Assembly (NCBI RefSeq): GCF_025854375.1
Contig: NZ_CP107575.1
Coordinates: forward strand, 2,914,001 to 2,978,000
Length of the DNA stretch: 64,000 nt
Reading direction: 5' to 3'
Origin: Glutamicibacter sp. JL.03c
GTDB lineage: Bacteria; Actinomycetota; Actinomycetes; Actinomycetales; Micrococcaceae
The position numbers and the translations under genes were made by a program. Of this stretch, positions 24,788 through 33,376 are shown piece after piece. The notes below the pieces were generated by a model. It had not been told where the DNA came from. It saw nothing but the letters and a program-made list of their open reading frames with translations, and ran no database searches. Numbering within the stretch: the first letter of the stretch is position 1; each line of letters starts with the position of its first letter.

Positions 24788-25349
24788 GCTTGTCTGGTCC
24801 ATCGCGCGCACCAGCGGCATCATCAGCCTGGGCCTGCTGACCGGTTCACTGCTGCTGGGAGTCATGACCCGTTCTGGCAGGTCCTTCGGTGCCCTCTCCC
24901 GCTACACCCAAAGCCTGCTCCATCGAAGCCTTTCGCTGCTCGCAGTGCTCTTTACCGCCTTGCATGTCGCGGCGCTGCTGGCGGATTCCTACGCCCGGGT
25001 GCACCTGATCGACCTGCTCATCCCGTTTCTCGGCGATTACCGGCCATTCTGGCAGGGACTGGGAACCGTCGGGCTGATGCTGATGGTTGCGGTGGCGCTG
25101 ACCGGGCTGCTGCGCCAGCGGCTGGGCCAAAGGTTATTCCGGGGCATCCACCTCGCTTCCTACCTGTTGTGGCCGATTGCCGTGGCCCACGGGCTGGGCA
25201 ACGGGTCGGATGCCGGCACCCTTTGGTACCGCGCGATCACCGTCGTTTCGATCGCACTTGTTATCGCCGCCGGCATCTGGCGGCTGACCGCTGATTACGC
25301 AAGCCATGCGGCTATCCGCCGGGTGGCCCGCGAAGGAGTGAGACCATGA
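24780..25349 (+). CDS. Ferric-reductase-like transmembrane haem protein
   Basis: 189 residues with about five or six membrane helices. Two helices each carry a His pair suited to bis-haem b ligation: HRSLSLLAVLFTALHV (about residues 48-63) and HLASYLLWPIAVAHG (about 124-138). This matches the ferric reductase-like transmembrane domain (YedZ/Nox-like) without a flavin domain. It probably passes electrons across the membrane to or from quinone or an outer flavoprotein. It overlaps ApbE by 8 nt and the NuoF-like gene by 4 nt (ATGA), fixing it in the operon. Confidence 0.85.
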   Translation: MDELVWSIARTSGIISLGLLTGSLLLGVMTRSGRSFGALSRYTQSLLHRSLSLLAVLFTALHVAALLADSYARVHLIDLLIPFLGDYRPFWQGLGTVGLMLMVAVALTGLLRQRLGQRLFRGIHLASYLLWPIAVAHGLGNGSDAGTLWYRAITVVSIALVIAAGIWRLTADYASHAAIRRVAREGVRP

Positions 25350-26587
25350 GCGCCACCAGCACCCCACCTGTGCACCGAGGTGTCCTCGAAGAACCGCGGT
25401 TGCTCGCGGCAGGTCCCGGGGCGGGCTGGGCCGAGCACCTTGACTGCTTTGGCCCGTTGCCCCAGGAGTATTCCGACCCGCAGATCCTGTCCGAATGGGA
25501 GGCCTCAGGATTGGCAGGCCGCGGCGGCGGGGCGTTCCCCACCGCACGGAAGATCGCCGCGGTGCAACGCGCGGCCGCCCGCAGCCGGCGAGCGCCAGTT
25601 GTCATCGGCAACGGTTCAGAAGGAGAACCCCTGAGTTTCAAGGATCAGCTGTTGCTGCGACACGCACCCCATCTGGTTCTGGACGGCCTGCTGCTCACGG
25701 CGCGAATCCTCGGGGCGCGCGAGAGCTACATTGCGGCGAAGTCCGGCCTGCATCCGCGATTGCTTGACGCGCTGGCCGAACGCGGCGAAACCTCGGTGTC
25801 ATTGCACGCCACGGATTCGCATTTCCTGGCCGGCCAAGCCACCGCGGTGATTTCGTCCATGGAAGGCGGTCCGTCTCTGCCGCGGCATGCTTCCGGGCAT
25901 CTGAGTGACGCCGGTTTGGCGGGAGCGCCGACCTTGCTGGTCAATGTGGAGACTTTGGCGCATTTGGCCCTCATAGCCAGATACTCCTCGTCATGGTTCC
26001 GCACCGCGGGCACCGCCGCGGATCCGGGAAGCCGCCTGCTGACTGTTCATGACCAGGGCCGCTACCAGGTTCACGAGGTCCACGGGTCCAGCGACCTGTC
26101 GCTGGTTCTTGAACAGCTGCAGATCTCCGCGGCCAGTGTCCAGGCGGTGCTCATCGGCGGATACCACGGCCAATGGACCATAGACCTTGACGTGAGGCTA
26201 TCGGCCGCGAACGATGATCGCCACCACCCGGCAGCCTTGGCCGCCGGCGCCGGAGTCATCGAAATAATGCGCCACGATATCTGCCCCTTGGCGCGGACCT
26301 CGCAGATCATCGACTATCTGGCACGTGCCTCGGCCCGCCAGTGCGGCCCCTGCCTTCATGGGCTTCCGACCTTGGCTCGCGATGTCCAAGCGCTCGCTCA
26401 GCGTTTTGCCGATCCCAAGCTGCCCGAACAGATTAACCGGCTGGGCGCGCTGGTGGCTGGCCGGGGCTCATGCCATCATCCCGATGCCTCGGCCCGCCTG
26501 GCCATCAGCGCCCTGCAGGTTTTTGACGACGAGGTAGCGGCGCATCTGTCCGGCACCTGCCACCACAACACCCAGGAGCAGCGATGA
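25346..26587 (+). CDS. NuoF-like NADH-binding flavoprotein with SLBB and Fe-S region
   Basis: 413 residues resembling the 51-kDa subunit of complex I or RnfC. The FMN/NADH site appears as GRGGGAFPTARKI (about residues 56-68) and IGNGSEGEPLSFKD (about 89-102). An SLBB-like part follows, then an Fe-S region with Cys in RQCGPCLHG and GSCHHPDA. Compared with the ESCGxCxPC of NuoF, the first Cys is Ala, leaving three cysteines; I believe this is usual for the actinobacterial branch. Together with the ferredoxin downstream it can form an NAD(P)H-ferredoxin module feeding the membrane haem protein. It overlaps both neighbours by 4 nt. Confidence 0.82.
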   Translation: MSATSTPPVHRGVLEEPRLLAAGPGAGWAEHLDCFGPLPQEYSDPQILSEWEASGLAGRGGGAFPTARKIAAVQRAAARSRRAPVVIGNGSEGEPLSFKDQLLLRHAPHLVLDGLLLTARILGARESYIAAKSGLHPRLLDALAERGETSVSLHATDSHFLAGQATAVISSMEGGPSLPRHASGHLSDAGLAGAPTLLVNVETLAHLALIARYSSSWFRTAGTAADPGSRLLTVHDQGRYQVHEVHGSSDLSLVLEQLQISAASVQAVLIGGYHGQWTIDLDVRLSAANDDRHHPAALAAGAGVIEIMRHDICPLARTSQIIDYLARASARQCGPCLHGLPTLARDVQALAQRFADPKLPEQINRLGALVAGRGSCHHPDASARLAISALQVFDDEVAAHLSGTCHHNTQEQR

Positions 26588-26832
26588 GCGCGGAACTGAA
26601 TATCGATTGGACCCGTTGCCAGGGCCGGGGATTGTGCATTGAACTGCTGACCGGTGTTCTGGATAGCGATCCCTGGGGCTACCCGTTGGCTCTGGATGGC
26701 CGGGCTGCCGGCCACGGCAGGGTCCATGTGGTTGGCGACCATCTGGAGGCCGCTCGTGAGGCTGTCAAGATGTGCCCTCTCTCGGCGCTGTCCCTGCAAG
26801 AGGAAGCTGGCGCCTTGGAAGGTCGTCGCTGA
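26584..26832 (+). CDS. 3Fe-4S-type ferredoxin
   Basis: 82 residues. The cysteines are Cys12 and Cys18 in RCQGRGLC and one more in KMCPLSAL (about residue 63), the C-x5-C...CP pattern of actinobacterial [3Fe-4S] ferredoxins. The acidic N-terminus and the position after the NuoF-like gene (ATGA overlap) indicate that it accepts or donates electrons for that protein. No P450 gene is nearby, the other common partner of such ferredoxins. Confidence 0.88.
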   Translation: MSAELNIDWTRCQGRGLCIELLTGVLDSDPWGYPLALDGRAAGHGRVHVVGDHLEAAREAVKMCPLSALSLQEEAGALEGRR

Positions 26833-26851
26833 TCACGCCATACTGGTGGAC

Positions 26852-27556
26852 ATGAGCGAATCTAGTCCCCAGCCCGTGCCCGAGGTTCCAATCCGGCGCG
26901 CAGCCAGTGTCCTGATGCTGCGCGAAGGCGCTGAAGGCTTTGAGGTTTTCGTTCAGCATCGCGTCGCCACCATGGATTTTGCCGCCGGCATGGTGGTGTA
27001 TCCCGGGGGCAGGGTGGATCCCCAAGACAGCGAAACGGTCGCCCGCGGCCGGCTGGATCCTGCGATCGCCAGGACTCACGCCGAACGCTGGGCAGGCACC
27101 TCCGTGTGGGATCAGGGCGAAGCCAGCGCCCAGCAGAAGGCCGGTGAAATCCTGGCCGCCGCCCTGCGCGAGGTGTTCGAGGAAACCGGATTGGTCCTCG
27201 ACCCCGGCCAGCTCTTCCCATGGGCCAACTGGGTGACTCCCGCGGGCTTCCCGCGCCGGTTCGATACCTATTTTTTTGTCGCAGCGCTGGCAGCGGATCA
27301 GGAACCTGCGCACCAGACCACCGAAGCCGTGCGCTCCGACTGGGCCAAGCCGCAGGAGCTCTTTGCGGCGCTTGAACGCGGCGAACTGAAGATGATGCGC
27401 CCCACCCAGCGGACCCTGCTCGACGCCATGGAGCTGGGAACAGTGCAGGCCATTATCGCCAATGATGCGGCGATCACCGCCGTTCATCCCGACCCCCGCG
27501 ACTCCCACTCCTCGCACCCGGTGCGCGCCAGCGAAATCGGGATGCCCGGTTCGTGA
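26852..27556 (+). CDS. Nudix hydrolase with long insertion
   Basis: 234 residues. The Nudix box is split: YPGGRVDPQDSE is separated by about 40 residues from ALREVFEETGLVL, as in NUDT7/NUDT19-like CoA or nucleotide hydrolases. N-terminal RRAASVLMLREGAEGFEVFVQHR is the usual first beta-sheet. The catalytic REVxEE is intact, so pyrophosphohydrolase activity is expected; a CoA ester or nucleotide substrate is a guess. It begins 19 nt after the ferredoxin and may be on the same transcript. A GTG at 26846 is an alternative start. It converges with the acyl-CoA dehydrogenase gene. Confidence 0.85.
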   Translation: MSESSPQPVPEVPIRRAASVLMLREGAEGFEVFVQHRVATMDFAAGMVVYPGGRVDPQDSETVARGRLDPAIARTHAERWAGTSVWDQGEASAQQKAGEILAAALREVFEETGLVLDPGQLFPWANWVTPAGFPRRFDTYFFVAALAADQEPAHQTTEAVRSDWAKPQELFAALERGELKMMRPTQRTLLDAMELGTVQAIIANDAAITAVHPDPRDSHSSHPVRASEIGMPGS

Positions 27557-27563
27557 TCCTTGC

Positions 27564-28703
27564 TCACTTATCGAGCAGGCTGCGCCCGACAATCAGCGAC
27601 ATGATCTCGTTGGTGCCTTCCAGGATCTGGTGCACTCGCAGATCACGGAAGATCTTCTCCATGCCGTAGTCCGCAAGGTACCCGTAGCCGCCGTGCAATT
27701 GGATGGCGCTGTTGGCCACGTTGAATCCGGCATCGGTGGCGACCTTCTTGGCCATGGCGCACAGGCGGACCATATCGGGACTTTGGGCATCCAGGGCGCT
27801 GGCCGCGCGGCGCAACAGTGACCGTGCCGCTTCGAGTTCCATATCCATGTCGGCGAGCTTGAAGACCAGCGCCTCCTGCTTGGCCAACGGTCCGCCGAAG
27901 GCCTGGCGTTCCTTGAGGTACGCGGCCGATTTTTCCAGTGCCAGCTGGCCGCCGCCCAGCGAGCAGGCGGCGATATTCAGTCGTCCGCCATTCAGGGCTT
28001 TCATGGCCATAAAGAATCCTTGGCCTTCCTCGCCCAACAGGTTTTCGGCGGGAATGCGCACGCCTTCCATGATGACCTGGCGGGTAGGCTGCGCCTTCCA
28101 GCCCATCTTCTTCTCATTAGCTCCAAAGCCCAGTCCCGGCAGATTTGCTGGAACCAGAAAGGCACTGATGCCTCGGGCACCGGTATCCGCGGTGCGGGCC
28201 ATGACGATGTAGAGCCCGGAGCTGCCGGCTCCCGAGATGAATTGCTTAACACCGCTGAGCACGTATTCGTCGCCGTCTTTGCGGGCGCGGGTGCTCAGGG
28301 CCGCGGCGTCGGAGCCGATTCCCGGTTCGGTCAGGCAGTAGGAGCCGAGCTGTTCCATGCTGATCAAGTCCGGCAGCCATTGTGCGCGTTGTTCATCGTT
28401 GCCGAAGCTATCGACCATCCACACCACCATGTTGTGGATGGAAATGTAGGCGGCCAGGGTGGGGTCGGCCTTGGCCAGTTCTTCGAAGACCAGCACCGCG
28501 TCGCTGCGGGTGAGCGCCGAGCCCCCATGTTCCTCCGAGGCATAAATGCCGCCCATCCCCAGTTGCCCGGCCTGGGCGAGGACATCGATGGGGAAATGCT
28601 GCTCTTCATCCCATTTTTGGGCCATCGGTGCGATCTTGGTTTCCGCGAAATCGTGGACCATGTCGATCAGCGATTTCTGGTCGTCGCTTATTTCAAACAC
28701 CAC
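27564..28703 (-). CDS. Acyl-CoA dehydrogenase (isobutyryl-CoA dehydrogenase-like)
   Basis: 379 residues, FAD-dependent. Signatures are YCLTEPGIGSDAAAL, GRLNIAACSLG (FAD/ETF region), QLHGGYGYLADYGMEKIFRDLRVHQILEGTNEIM; the catalytic Glu is most likely in the LEGTNE segment, as in short-chain enzymes. By eye it is closest to the ACAD8/isobutyryl-CoA dehydrogenase group of valine breakdown. Two adjacent GTG codons (28703 and 28700) follow AAAGGAG; 28700 has slightly better spacing. No valine-pathway neighbours are present, so the assignment rests on sequence only. Confidence 0.87.
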   Translation of the reverse strand: MVFEISDDQKSLIDMVHDFAETKIAPMAQKWDEEQHFPIDVLAQAGQLGMGGIYASEEHGGSALTRSDAVLVFEELAKADPTLAAYISIHNMVVWMVDSFGNDEQRAQWLPDLISMEQLGSYCLTEPGIGSDAAALSTRARKDGDEYVLSGVKQFISGAGSSGLYIVMARTADTGARGISAFLVPANLPGLGFGANEKKMGWKAQPTRQVIMEGVRIPAENLLGEEGQGFFMAMKALNGGRLNIAACSLGGGQLALEKSAAYLKERQAFGGPLAKQEALVFKLADMDMELEAARSLLRRAASALDAQSPDMVRLCAMAKKVATDAGFNVANSAIQLHGGYGYLADYGMEKIFRDLRVHQILEGTNEIMSLIVGRSLLDK

Positions 28704-28774
28704 CGGCTCCTTTGCCCGTTATTGCTCTATGTGAGCACAGTCTATGTGACTTGGGCGACAACTCAAGGGCGAGG

Positions 28775-29158
28775 TCAGCTACGGATCAGATCATCTCGGG
28801 CATCGAACTCGTCTCGCGCTTGGAGCACCTTGGATGCGTGGCTCTCGGACCACTTGCGCAGGGTTTCCATCGGACCCAGCAGGCTGTGGCCGATGTCCGT
28901 GAGCTCGTAGTCCACGCGGACCGGAACCTGCGCGTAGACGGTGCGTTGCACCAGCCCGTCGCGCTCAAGGGTGCGCAGGGTGCTGGTGAGCACTTTGGGA
29001 GTGACGCTGCCGATGAGTTGGCGTAACCCGGAGAAACGTAACGGCCCGTCAGCCAGGGCCAAAAGTACCAGCGGTGTCCATTTATCCCCTAGGCGCTGCA
29101 TAATTTCACGTGAAGGACAGTTTTGCACGAAGACGTTGAAAGTCTCATGGCTATCCAT
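28775..29158 (-). CDS. HxlR-family transcriptional regulator
   Basis: 127 residues. The winged HTH begins CPSREIMQRLGDKWTPLVLLALADGPLRFSGLRQLIGSVTPKVLTSTLRTLERDGLV, matching HxlR/MarR-like redox or aldehyde sensors. Cys14 sits at the position of the conserved sensing cysteine of YodB/HxlR-type proteins. It is divergent from the NAD(P)-binding protein gene at 29242, with 83 nt between them containing an imperfect inverted repeat, so that gene is its probable target. Confidence 0.9.
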   Translation of the reverse strand: MDSHETFNVFVQNCPSREIMQRLGDKWTPLVLLALADGPLRFSGLRQLIGSVTPKVLTSTLRTLERDGLVQRTVYAQVPVRVDYELTDIGHSLLGPMETLRKWSESHASKVLQARDEFDARDDLIRS

Positions 29159-29186
29159 AAGGAAACCTAGTTTCGTTGTAGTAGTC

Positions 29187-29203
29187 GGTATCTAAAGGAT
29201 ATC
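29187..29203. promoter_or_regulatory. Candidate HxlR operator
   Basis: GGTATC-TAAAG-GATATC is a 6-5-6 inverted repeat with one mismatch, centred in the short divergent gap between the HxlR gene and its neighbour. AT-rich flanks fit a promoter. Confidence 0.4.
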
Positions 29204-29241
29204 ATCGTGCTGTACGACCACCAATCAACAGGAGAATCACC

Positions 29242-29850
29242 ATGAAGATCGCAGTTTACGGAGCCACCGGCATGGTCGGCACTGAAGTTGTTGCAGAAGC
29301 CATTTCCCGCGGGCACGACGTCACTTCGGTAACCCGCTCGGGCACCGAGGTCGCCGGCACCACCGCCGTCAAAGCCGAACTGAATGACGCCGCCACCTAC
29401 CGCGACCTGGGCAAGAACAATGACGTCATCGTCATCTCCGTTCCGCCATCGCGTACCGGCGGCGACCATCAGGAATACCTGGACGCCTTCGAAGAGATCA
29501 CCGAGACACTCACCCCTGCCCGCCTGATCGTTATCGGCGGCGCTGGCGCCACCGAAGTCAACGGCGTTCGCCTGCTCGACGCCCCTGGCTTCCCGGATGC
29601 CTACCGCGCGGAAGCTGAAACCGCTGCGGCCGTCTATGACATGTTCACCTCGGTCTCCGGCATCACCTGGACGGTTGTCGCTCCGGCTCCTGAAATCGCA
29701 CCGGGACGCCGCACCGGAAGCTACACCCAGGGCACCGATTCCCCAGCTGGCGACTTCGTTTCCAGCCAGGACTTCGCCGTGGCGATCCTCGACGAAATCG
29801 AGACCCCCGCCCACGAAAACCGCCGGCTGACCGTAGCCAGCGAAAAGTAG
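29242..29850 (+). CDS. NAD(P)H-binding atypical SDR (NmrA/YwnB-like)
   Basis: 202 residues. N-terminal MKIAVYGATGMVGTEVVAEAISRGHDVTSVTR holds the GxxGxxG nucleotide loop followed by an Arg (VTRSG), which suggests NADP. LIVIGGAGATEV is the third typical strand. Such small proteins act as flavin/quinone reductases or anabolic reductases. Control by an adjacent HxlR regulator suggests a part in electrophile or quinone stress (inference). Ribosome site AGGAGAATCACC upstream. Confidence 0.87.
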   Translation: MKIAVYGATGMVGTEVVAEAISRGHDVTSVTRSGTEVAGTTAVKAELNDAATYRDLGKNNDVIVISVPPSRTGGDHQEYLDAFEEITETLTPARLIVIGGAGATEVNGVRLLDAPGFPDAYRAEAETAAAVYDMFTSVSGITWTVVAPAPEIAPGRRTGSYTQGTDSPAGDFVSSQDFAVAILDEIETPAHENRRLTVASEK

Positions 29851-29872
29851 GAACCCGCCGCCGGCCCCAACG

Positions 29873-29924
29873 CGGTGCATCCGCCAGATCGCCGGCCCAC
29901 GGCGCCGATCTGACGAATGCACCG
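29873..29924 (+). terminator. Long imperfect hairpin, probable terminator
   Basis: Outer arms CGGTGCAT and ATGCACCG and inner arms CAGATCG and CGATCTG, separated by 4-nt internal bulges, lie 23 nt after the reductase stop. No T run follows. Confidence 0.45.
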
Positions 29925-29981
29925 TACAGGACTAAGGTTGAAGTGGTCATCCCACTAGCACACCGAGGTAAGTTACTTCCC

Positions 29982-31643
29982 ATGCAACGCAACTCGCGCT
30001 CTTCGCGTATCCTGGCCGGCACCTTCGCCTTGCCATTAATCGGCGCCCTCCTCGCCGGCTGTTCCTCAACTGGCAGCACCGATTCCACCGCGCAAGGCAA
30101 AGAACCGGTTACCGGCGGAACCATGGTCTATGCCTCGGGAGATGCTGAACCCAGCTGCCTGGACCCCCACGTGGGCGGAAACTACCCGCAGGCACTCGTA
30201 GCCAGCCAGTACCTCGAATCGCTGTTCACCAAGGACGCCAACGGCGAGATCATCCCTTGGCTGGCCGAAAGCACCGAAGTCTCCCAGGATGGGCTGACCC
30301 GCACCATCAAGCTGCGTGATGGCATCACCTTCACCGATGGCACCAAGCTCACCGCGCAAGCCATCAAGGCGAATATCAAGCACCTCAAGGATCCGAACAC
30401 CGCGTCCTCCACCGGCTACCTCGCCGTGGGCAAGGTCGTGAGCATCGATGTCAAAGACGAGCTCACCGCGGTCTTGAAGCTTTCGGCTCCGGATAACGCG
30501 CTGCTCGAATCGCTGTCCATGCCATGGACCGCCATCGAATCCCCCAAGGCGCTGGAACGCGACCAGGCCACGAACTGCGCCTCTCCCGTGGGCACCGGAC
30601 CTTTCAAGGTCAAGTCGTGGGAGCACCAGAAGGCCGTGAACCTGGTGCGCAACGAGGACTACGTCCTGCCGGTGGCCAATGATGAGCGCTCCAGCAGCAC
30701 CGCCTATCTTGATGGCATCACCTGGCGCTTCATCCCCGAAGCCGCCACCCGCTATGCGGCCTTGCAGTCCGGCGAAGTCGATGTCATCGACAACGCCCAG
30801 CCGGACACCATCTCCTCGGCCGCCGACGCCGGGCTGGGCCACCTCGATGCGCCGCGTCCAGGCTCCTCGAACCGCATCGAGCTCAACAGCTCCAAGGCAC
30901 CCTTTAGCGATGTGAAGGTGCGTGAAGCCTTCATCCGCGCTGTCGATGCCAACACCGGGGTGTCCTCGCTGTTCTTCGGCACCGCCAAGCGCAGCAACTC
31001 GCTGCTCTCCTCGGTGGAGCCTCTGGCCTACTCGGATGAATCGCTGTTCGCCACCGACACCGCCAAGGCCAACCAGCTGCTCGATGACGCCGGCTGGAGC
31101 CAGCGCGATGCCGAGGGCTATCGCGTGAAGGACGGCAAGCGCCTGAGCCTGCGCTTCCCGGTCTCCACCAACCAGTCGGTTCCCGCCGAGCAATCGCTCT
31201 TCGAGCAGTTCCAGGCCCAAGCCAAGGCCGTCGGTTTCGAAGTGAAGATCGACCTGCTGGACCTCTCCAGCTGGTACGGCGCGCTGGCCAAGCACGAATA
31301 CAACCTGGTTTCGGCGCCATATACCAAGGTCGGCCCATCGGTGCTGCGCGTGCTCTACCACTCCGACTCCACGGTTCCTGCGCCTTCGGGATACTTCGCC
31401 AACAACGCCCAGGTGAAGAACGAGAAGCTCGACAAGCTGCTCACCGAAGCCGAAGAGACCGAGGATCAGGCACAGCGCGCCTCGCTCTACGAGCAGGCGC
31501 AGAAGATCGTGCTGGAAGGCTATTACGTGCTGCCGCTGTACGATCAGCAGAACCACTTCCTGTACGGCAAGAATGTCCACGGTATCGGCACCACCACCGC
31601 GGTGTCCTCCCCGGTCTACTTCGACACCTTCCTGACGAAGTAG
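29982..31643 (+). CDS. Peptide/opine-type ABC transporter substrate-binding lipoprotein (SBP family 5)
   Basis: 553 residues. The signal peptide ends at lipobox LLAGC (Cys26). SBP_bac_5 features: GGTMVYASGDAEPSCLDPH, LRDGITFTDGTKLTAQAIKANI, a central IELNSSKAPFSDVKVREAFIRAVD and the C-terminal EKLDKLLTEAEETEDQAQRASLYEQAQKIV. It binds peptides, opines or other small organic ligands outside the membrane. The start is taken at ATG 29982, which gives a normal signal peptide; a GTG at 29943 would add 13 residues. First gene of a four-gene operon with permeases and a fused ATPase. Confidence 0.92.
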   Translation: MQRNSRSSRILAGTFALPLIGALLAGCSSTGSTDSTAQGKEPVTGGTMVYASGDAEPSCLDPHVGGNYPQALVASQYLESLFTKDANGEIIPWLAESTEVSQDGLTRTIKLRDGITFTDGTKLTAQAIKANIKHLKDPNTASSTGYLAVGKVVSIDVKDELTAVLKLSAPDNALLESLSMPWTAIESPKALERDQATNCASPVGTGPFKVKSWEHQKAVNLVRNEDYVLPVANDERSSSTAYLDGITWRFIPEAATRYAALQSGEVDVIDNAQPDTISSAADAGLGHLDAPRPGSSNRIELNSSKAPFSDVKVREAFIRAVDANTGVSSLFFGTAKRSNSLLSSVEPLAYSDESLFATDTAKANQLLDDAGWSQRDAEGYRVKDGKRLSLRFPVSTNQSVPAEQSLFEQFQAQAKAVGFEVKIDLLDLSSWYGALAKHEYNLVSAPYTKVGPSVLRVLYHSDSTVPAPSGYFANNAQVKNEKLDKLLTEAEETEDQAQRASLYEQAQKIVLEGYYVLPLYDQQNHFLYGKNVHGIGTTTAVSSPVYFDTFLTK

Positions 31644-31646
31644 CAT

Positions 31647-32582
31647 TTGGTGGGCACGATCGCTTGGCTCGGGCGCAAGGTCGGTGGAGCGCTGGTGGTG
31701 CTGTGGCTGGTGGCCACCGCCATCTTCGTGGCCATCCGGCTGATTCCTGGCGACCCGGCCGAAGCGATCATGGGCGGCCCGGGCTCGCAGGCATCCGCCG
31801 AAGCCCTGGCCGCCGCCCGTGCCGAATACGCATTGGACCAGCCGGTCTTCGCCCAGTACCTGTTGTACCTGGGCAAGCTGATCGCCCTTGATTTCGGGAC
31901 CTCCTTTTCCCTGAAGCAGCCGGTCACCCAGGTCATGGGCGAGGTCCTGCCCAATACCCTGTGGCTGTCGCTGCTGGCATTGGCAGCGGCCTGGCTGATC
32001 GCCCTGGGATTGGCAGCGGCTGCCACCCGTTCCAGCCGCTTTGGCAGCCAGCTGGGCAATCTCCTGGAAATCGTCGCCGCCGCGGTTCCCCATTTCTGGC
32101 TCGGAGCGGTGCTGATCATGCTCTTCTCCTCGGCGCTGGGCTGGCTGCCGGCGGTAGACAACGGATCCGCCCGAGGCTTGGTTCTTCCGGTCTTGACCTT
32201 GGCGCTGCCGCTGGCGGGATTCCTCACCCAGTTGATGCGCGATTCCCTGGCCGAGGCAATGGGAAGCCAGTTCGCCTTGGCTGCCCGTGCCCGCGGCGAG
32301 AGCCGGCTCAAGCTCTTCTGGCGCCACGGGCTGCGCCATGCTGCCCTGCCTGCCCTGAGCCTGACCGGGTGGGCCTTCTCCTCGCTCCTCTCCGGAGCAG
32401 TTGTCGTTGAAGCGATCTTCGCCCGCCCCGGCCTTGGCCGTTCCCTGCTCTCCGCAGTCCTGGCCCGGGATATCCCGATGGTCACCGGCATCGCTTTGTT
32501 CTCCGCAGTGGTCTACATCGTGGTGATGGCCTTGGCTGAAGGACTGGAACGGATCATCAACCCGGCAGGTGATCAGCGATGA
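31647..32582 (+). CDS. DppB-type ABC transporter permease
   Basis: 311 residues with six membrane helices. N-terminal VLWLVATAIFVAIRLIPGDPAEAIMGGPG is the DppB/OppB signature, and the EAA loop is AARARGESRLKLFWRHGLRHAALP. The start is TTG 31647 or GTG 31650, 3-6 nt after the receptor stop, so re-initiation is likely. It forms the pore with the 265-residue DppC-type permease that overlaps its end by 4 nt. Confidence 0.9.
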   Translation: MVGTIAWLGRKVGGALVVLWLVATAIFVAIRLIPGDPAEAIMGGPGSQASAEALAAARAEYALDQPVFAQYLLYLGKLIALDFGTSFSLKQPVTQVMGEVLPNTLWLSLLALAAAWLIALGLAAAATRSSRFGSQLGNLLEIVAAAVPHFWLGAVLIMLFSSALGWLPAVDNGSARGLVLPVLTLALPLAGFLTQLMRDSLAEAMGSQFALAARARGESRLKLFWRHGLRHAALPALSLTGWAFSSLLSGAVVVEAIFARPGLGRSLLSAVLARDIPMVTGIALFSAVVYIVVMALAEGLERIINPAGDQR

Positions 32583-33376
32583 GCCGCGCCGCAAAGATCT
32601 CCTCTGTCCTCGTGGTCGCACTATGGCTGTTGATGGCCGTAGCCCCTGCGGTCCTGGCCCCCTCGGATCCCCTGGCCATCAATCCCACCCAGGCCTTCCA
32701 GACACCGAGTGTTGCGCACTTCTTCGGAACCGACGAGTCGGGTCGGGACATCTACACCCGCGTCATCCACGGCGCCGGGGACTCGTTGTCGATCGGCTTG
32801 GCCGCCACCGCTGTGGGCATGGGGCTGGCCATCATCCTGGGCACGGTTGCCGCGCTGTCTCCCCGGTGGCTCGACGAGATCATCCTGCGAGTGCTGGAAG
32901 CGCTCTACGCGATTCCTTCGCTGCTGATGGCCTTGTTGATCATCGCTTTCACCGGCCCGGGCGTGGGCCCGGCCATTGTGGCCGTGGGGCTATCCACTGC
33001 CCCCGGGTACGCACGACTGGTGCGCAGCCAAATCCGCAGCCTGAAGAATTCAGAAATGCTGGAAGCTGCCACGGTGCTCGGGCGCGGCACGTGGCTCAAG
33101 GTCAAGAACCACTTGATTCCCAATGCACTCAAGCCGCTGCTGGCACTGGTCACCCTGGGCATCGGGCAAGCCGTGATCTGGGCTGCCGCATTGTCCTTCC
33201 TGGGGCTGGGCACTCCCCCTCCTGCTCCGGAATGGGGTGCCATGCTGTCGGCCGGTCGCACCTACCTGCACCTGGCATGGTGGATGAGCCTGTTCCCCGG
33301 CCTGGCCATTGTCGCAGTCGCGGTATCTGCCACCGTGATCGGTCGCGCGTTGGGCGGAAAGGTGAAGTCGTTATGA
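32579..33376 (+). CDS. DppC-type ABC transporter permease
   Basis: 265 residues with six membrane helices. DppC markers are FFGTDESGRDIYTRVIHGAGDSLSIGL near the N-terminus and the EAA loop EAATVLGRGTWLKVKNHLIPNALKPL. ATGA overlaps at both ends couple it to the DppB-type permease and to the fused ATPase. Confidence 0.92.
   Translation: MSRAAKISSVLVVALWLLMAVAPAVLAPSDPLAINPTQAFQTPSVAHFFGTDESGRDIYTRVIHGAGDSLSIGLAATAVGMGLAIILGTVAALSPRWLDEIILRVLEALYAIPSLLMALLIIAFTGPGVGPAIVAVGLSTAPGYARLVRSQIRSLKNSEMLEAATVLGRGTWLKVKNHLIPNALKPLLALVTLGIGQAVIWAAALSFLGLGTPPPAPEWGAMLSAGRTYLHLAWWMSLFPGLAIVAVAVSATVIGRALGGKVKSL

Noticed and set aside
25346-26587. Loss of the first Fe-S cysteine in the NuoF-like protein as a sign of inactivation
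   Set aside because: The remaining motif is well kept and, as far as I recall, actinobacterial members of this branch share the three-cysteine form.
30066-32621. An 851-codon open frame on the minus strand
   Set aside because: It lies opposite the peptide ABC transporter receptor and permease genes, which have complete family motifs. Its composition (Gly/Gln/Arg/Val-rich, no domain) is typical of an antisense shadow in GC-rich DNA.
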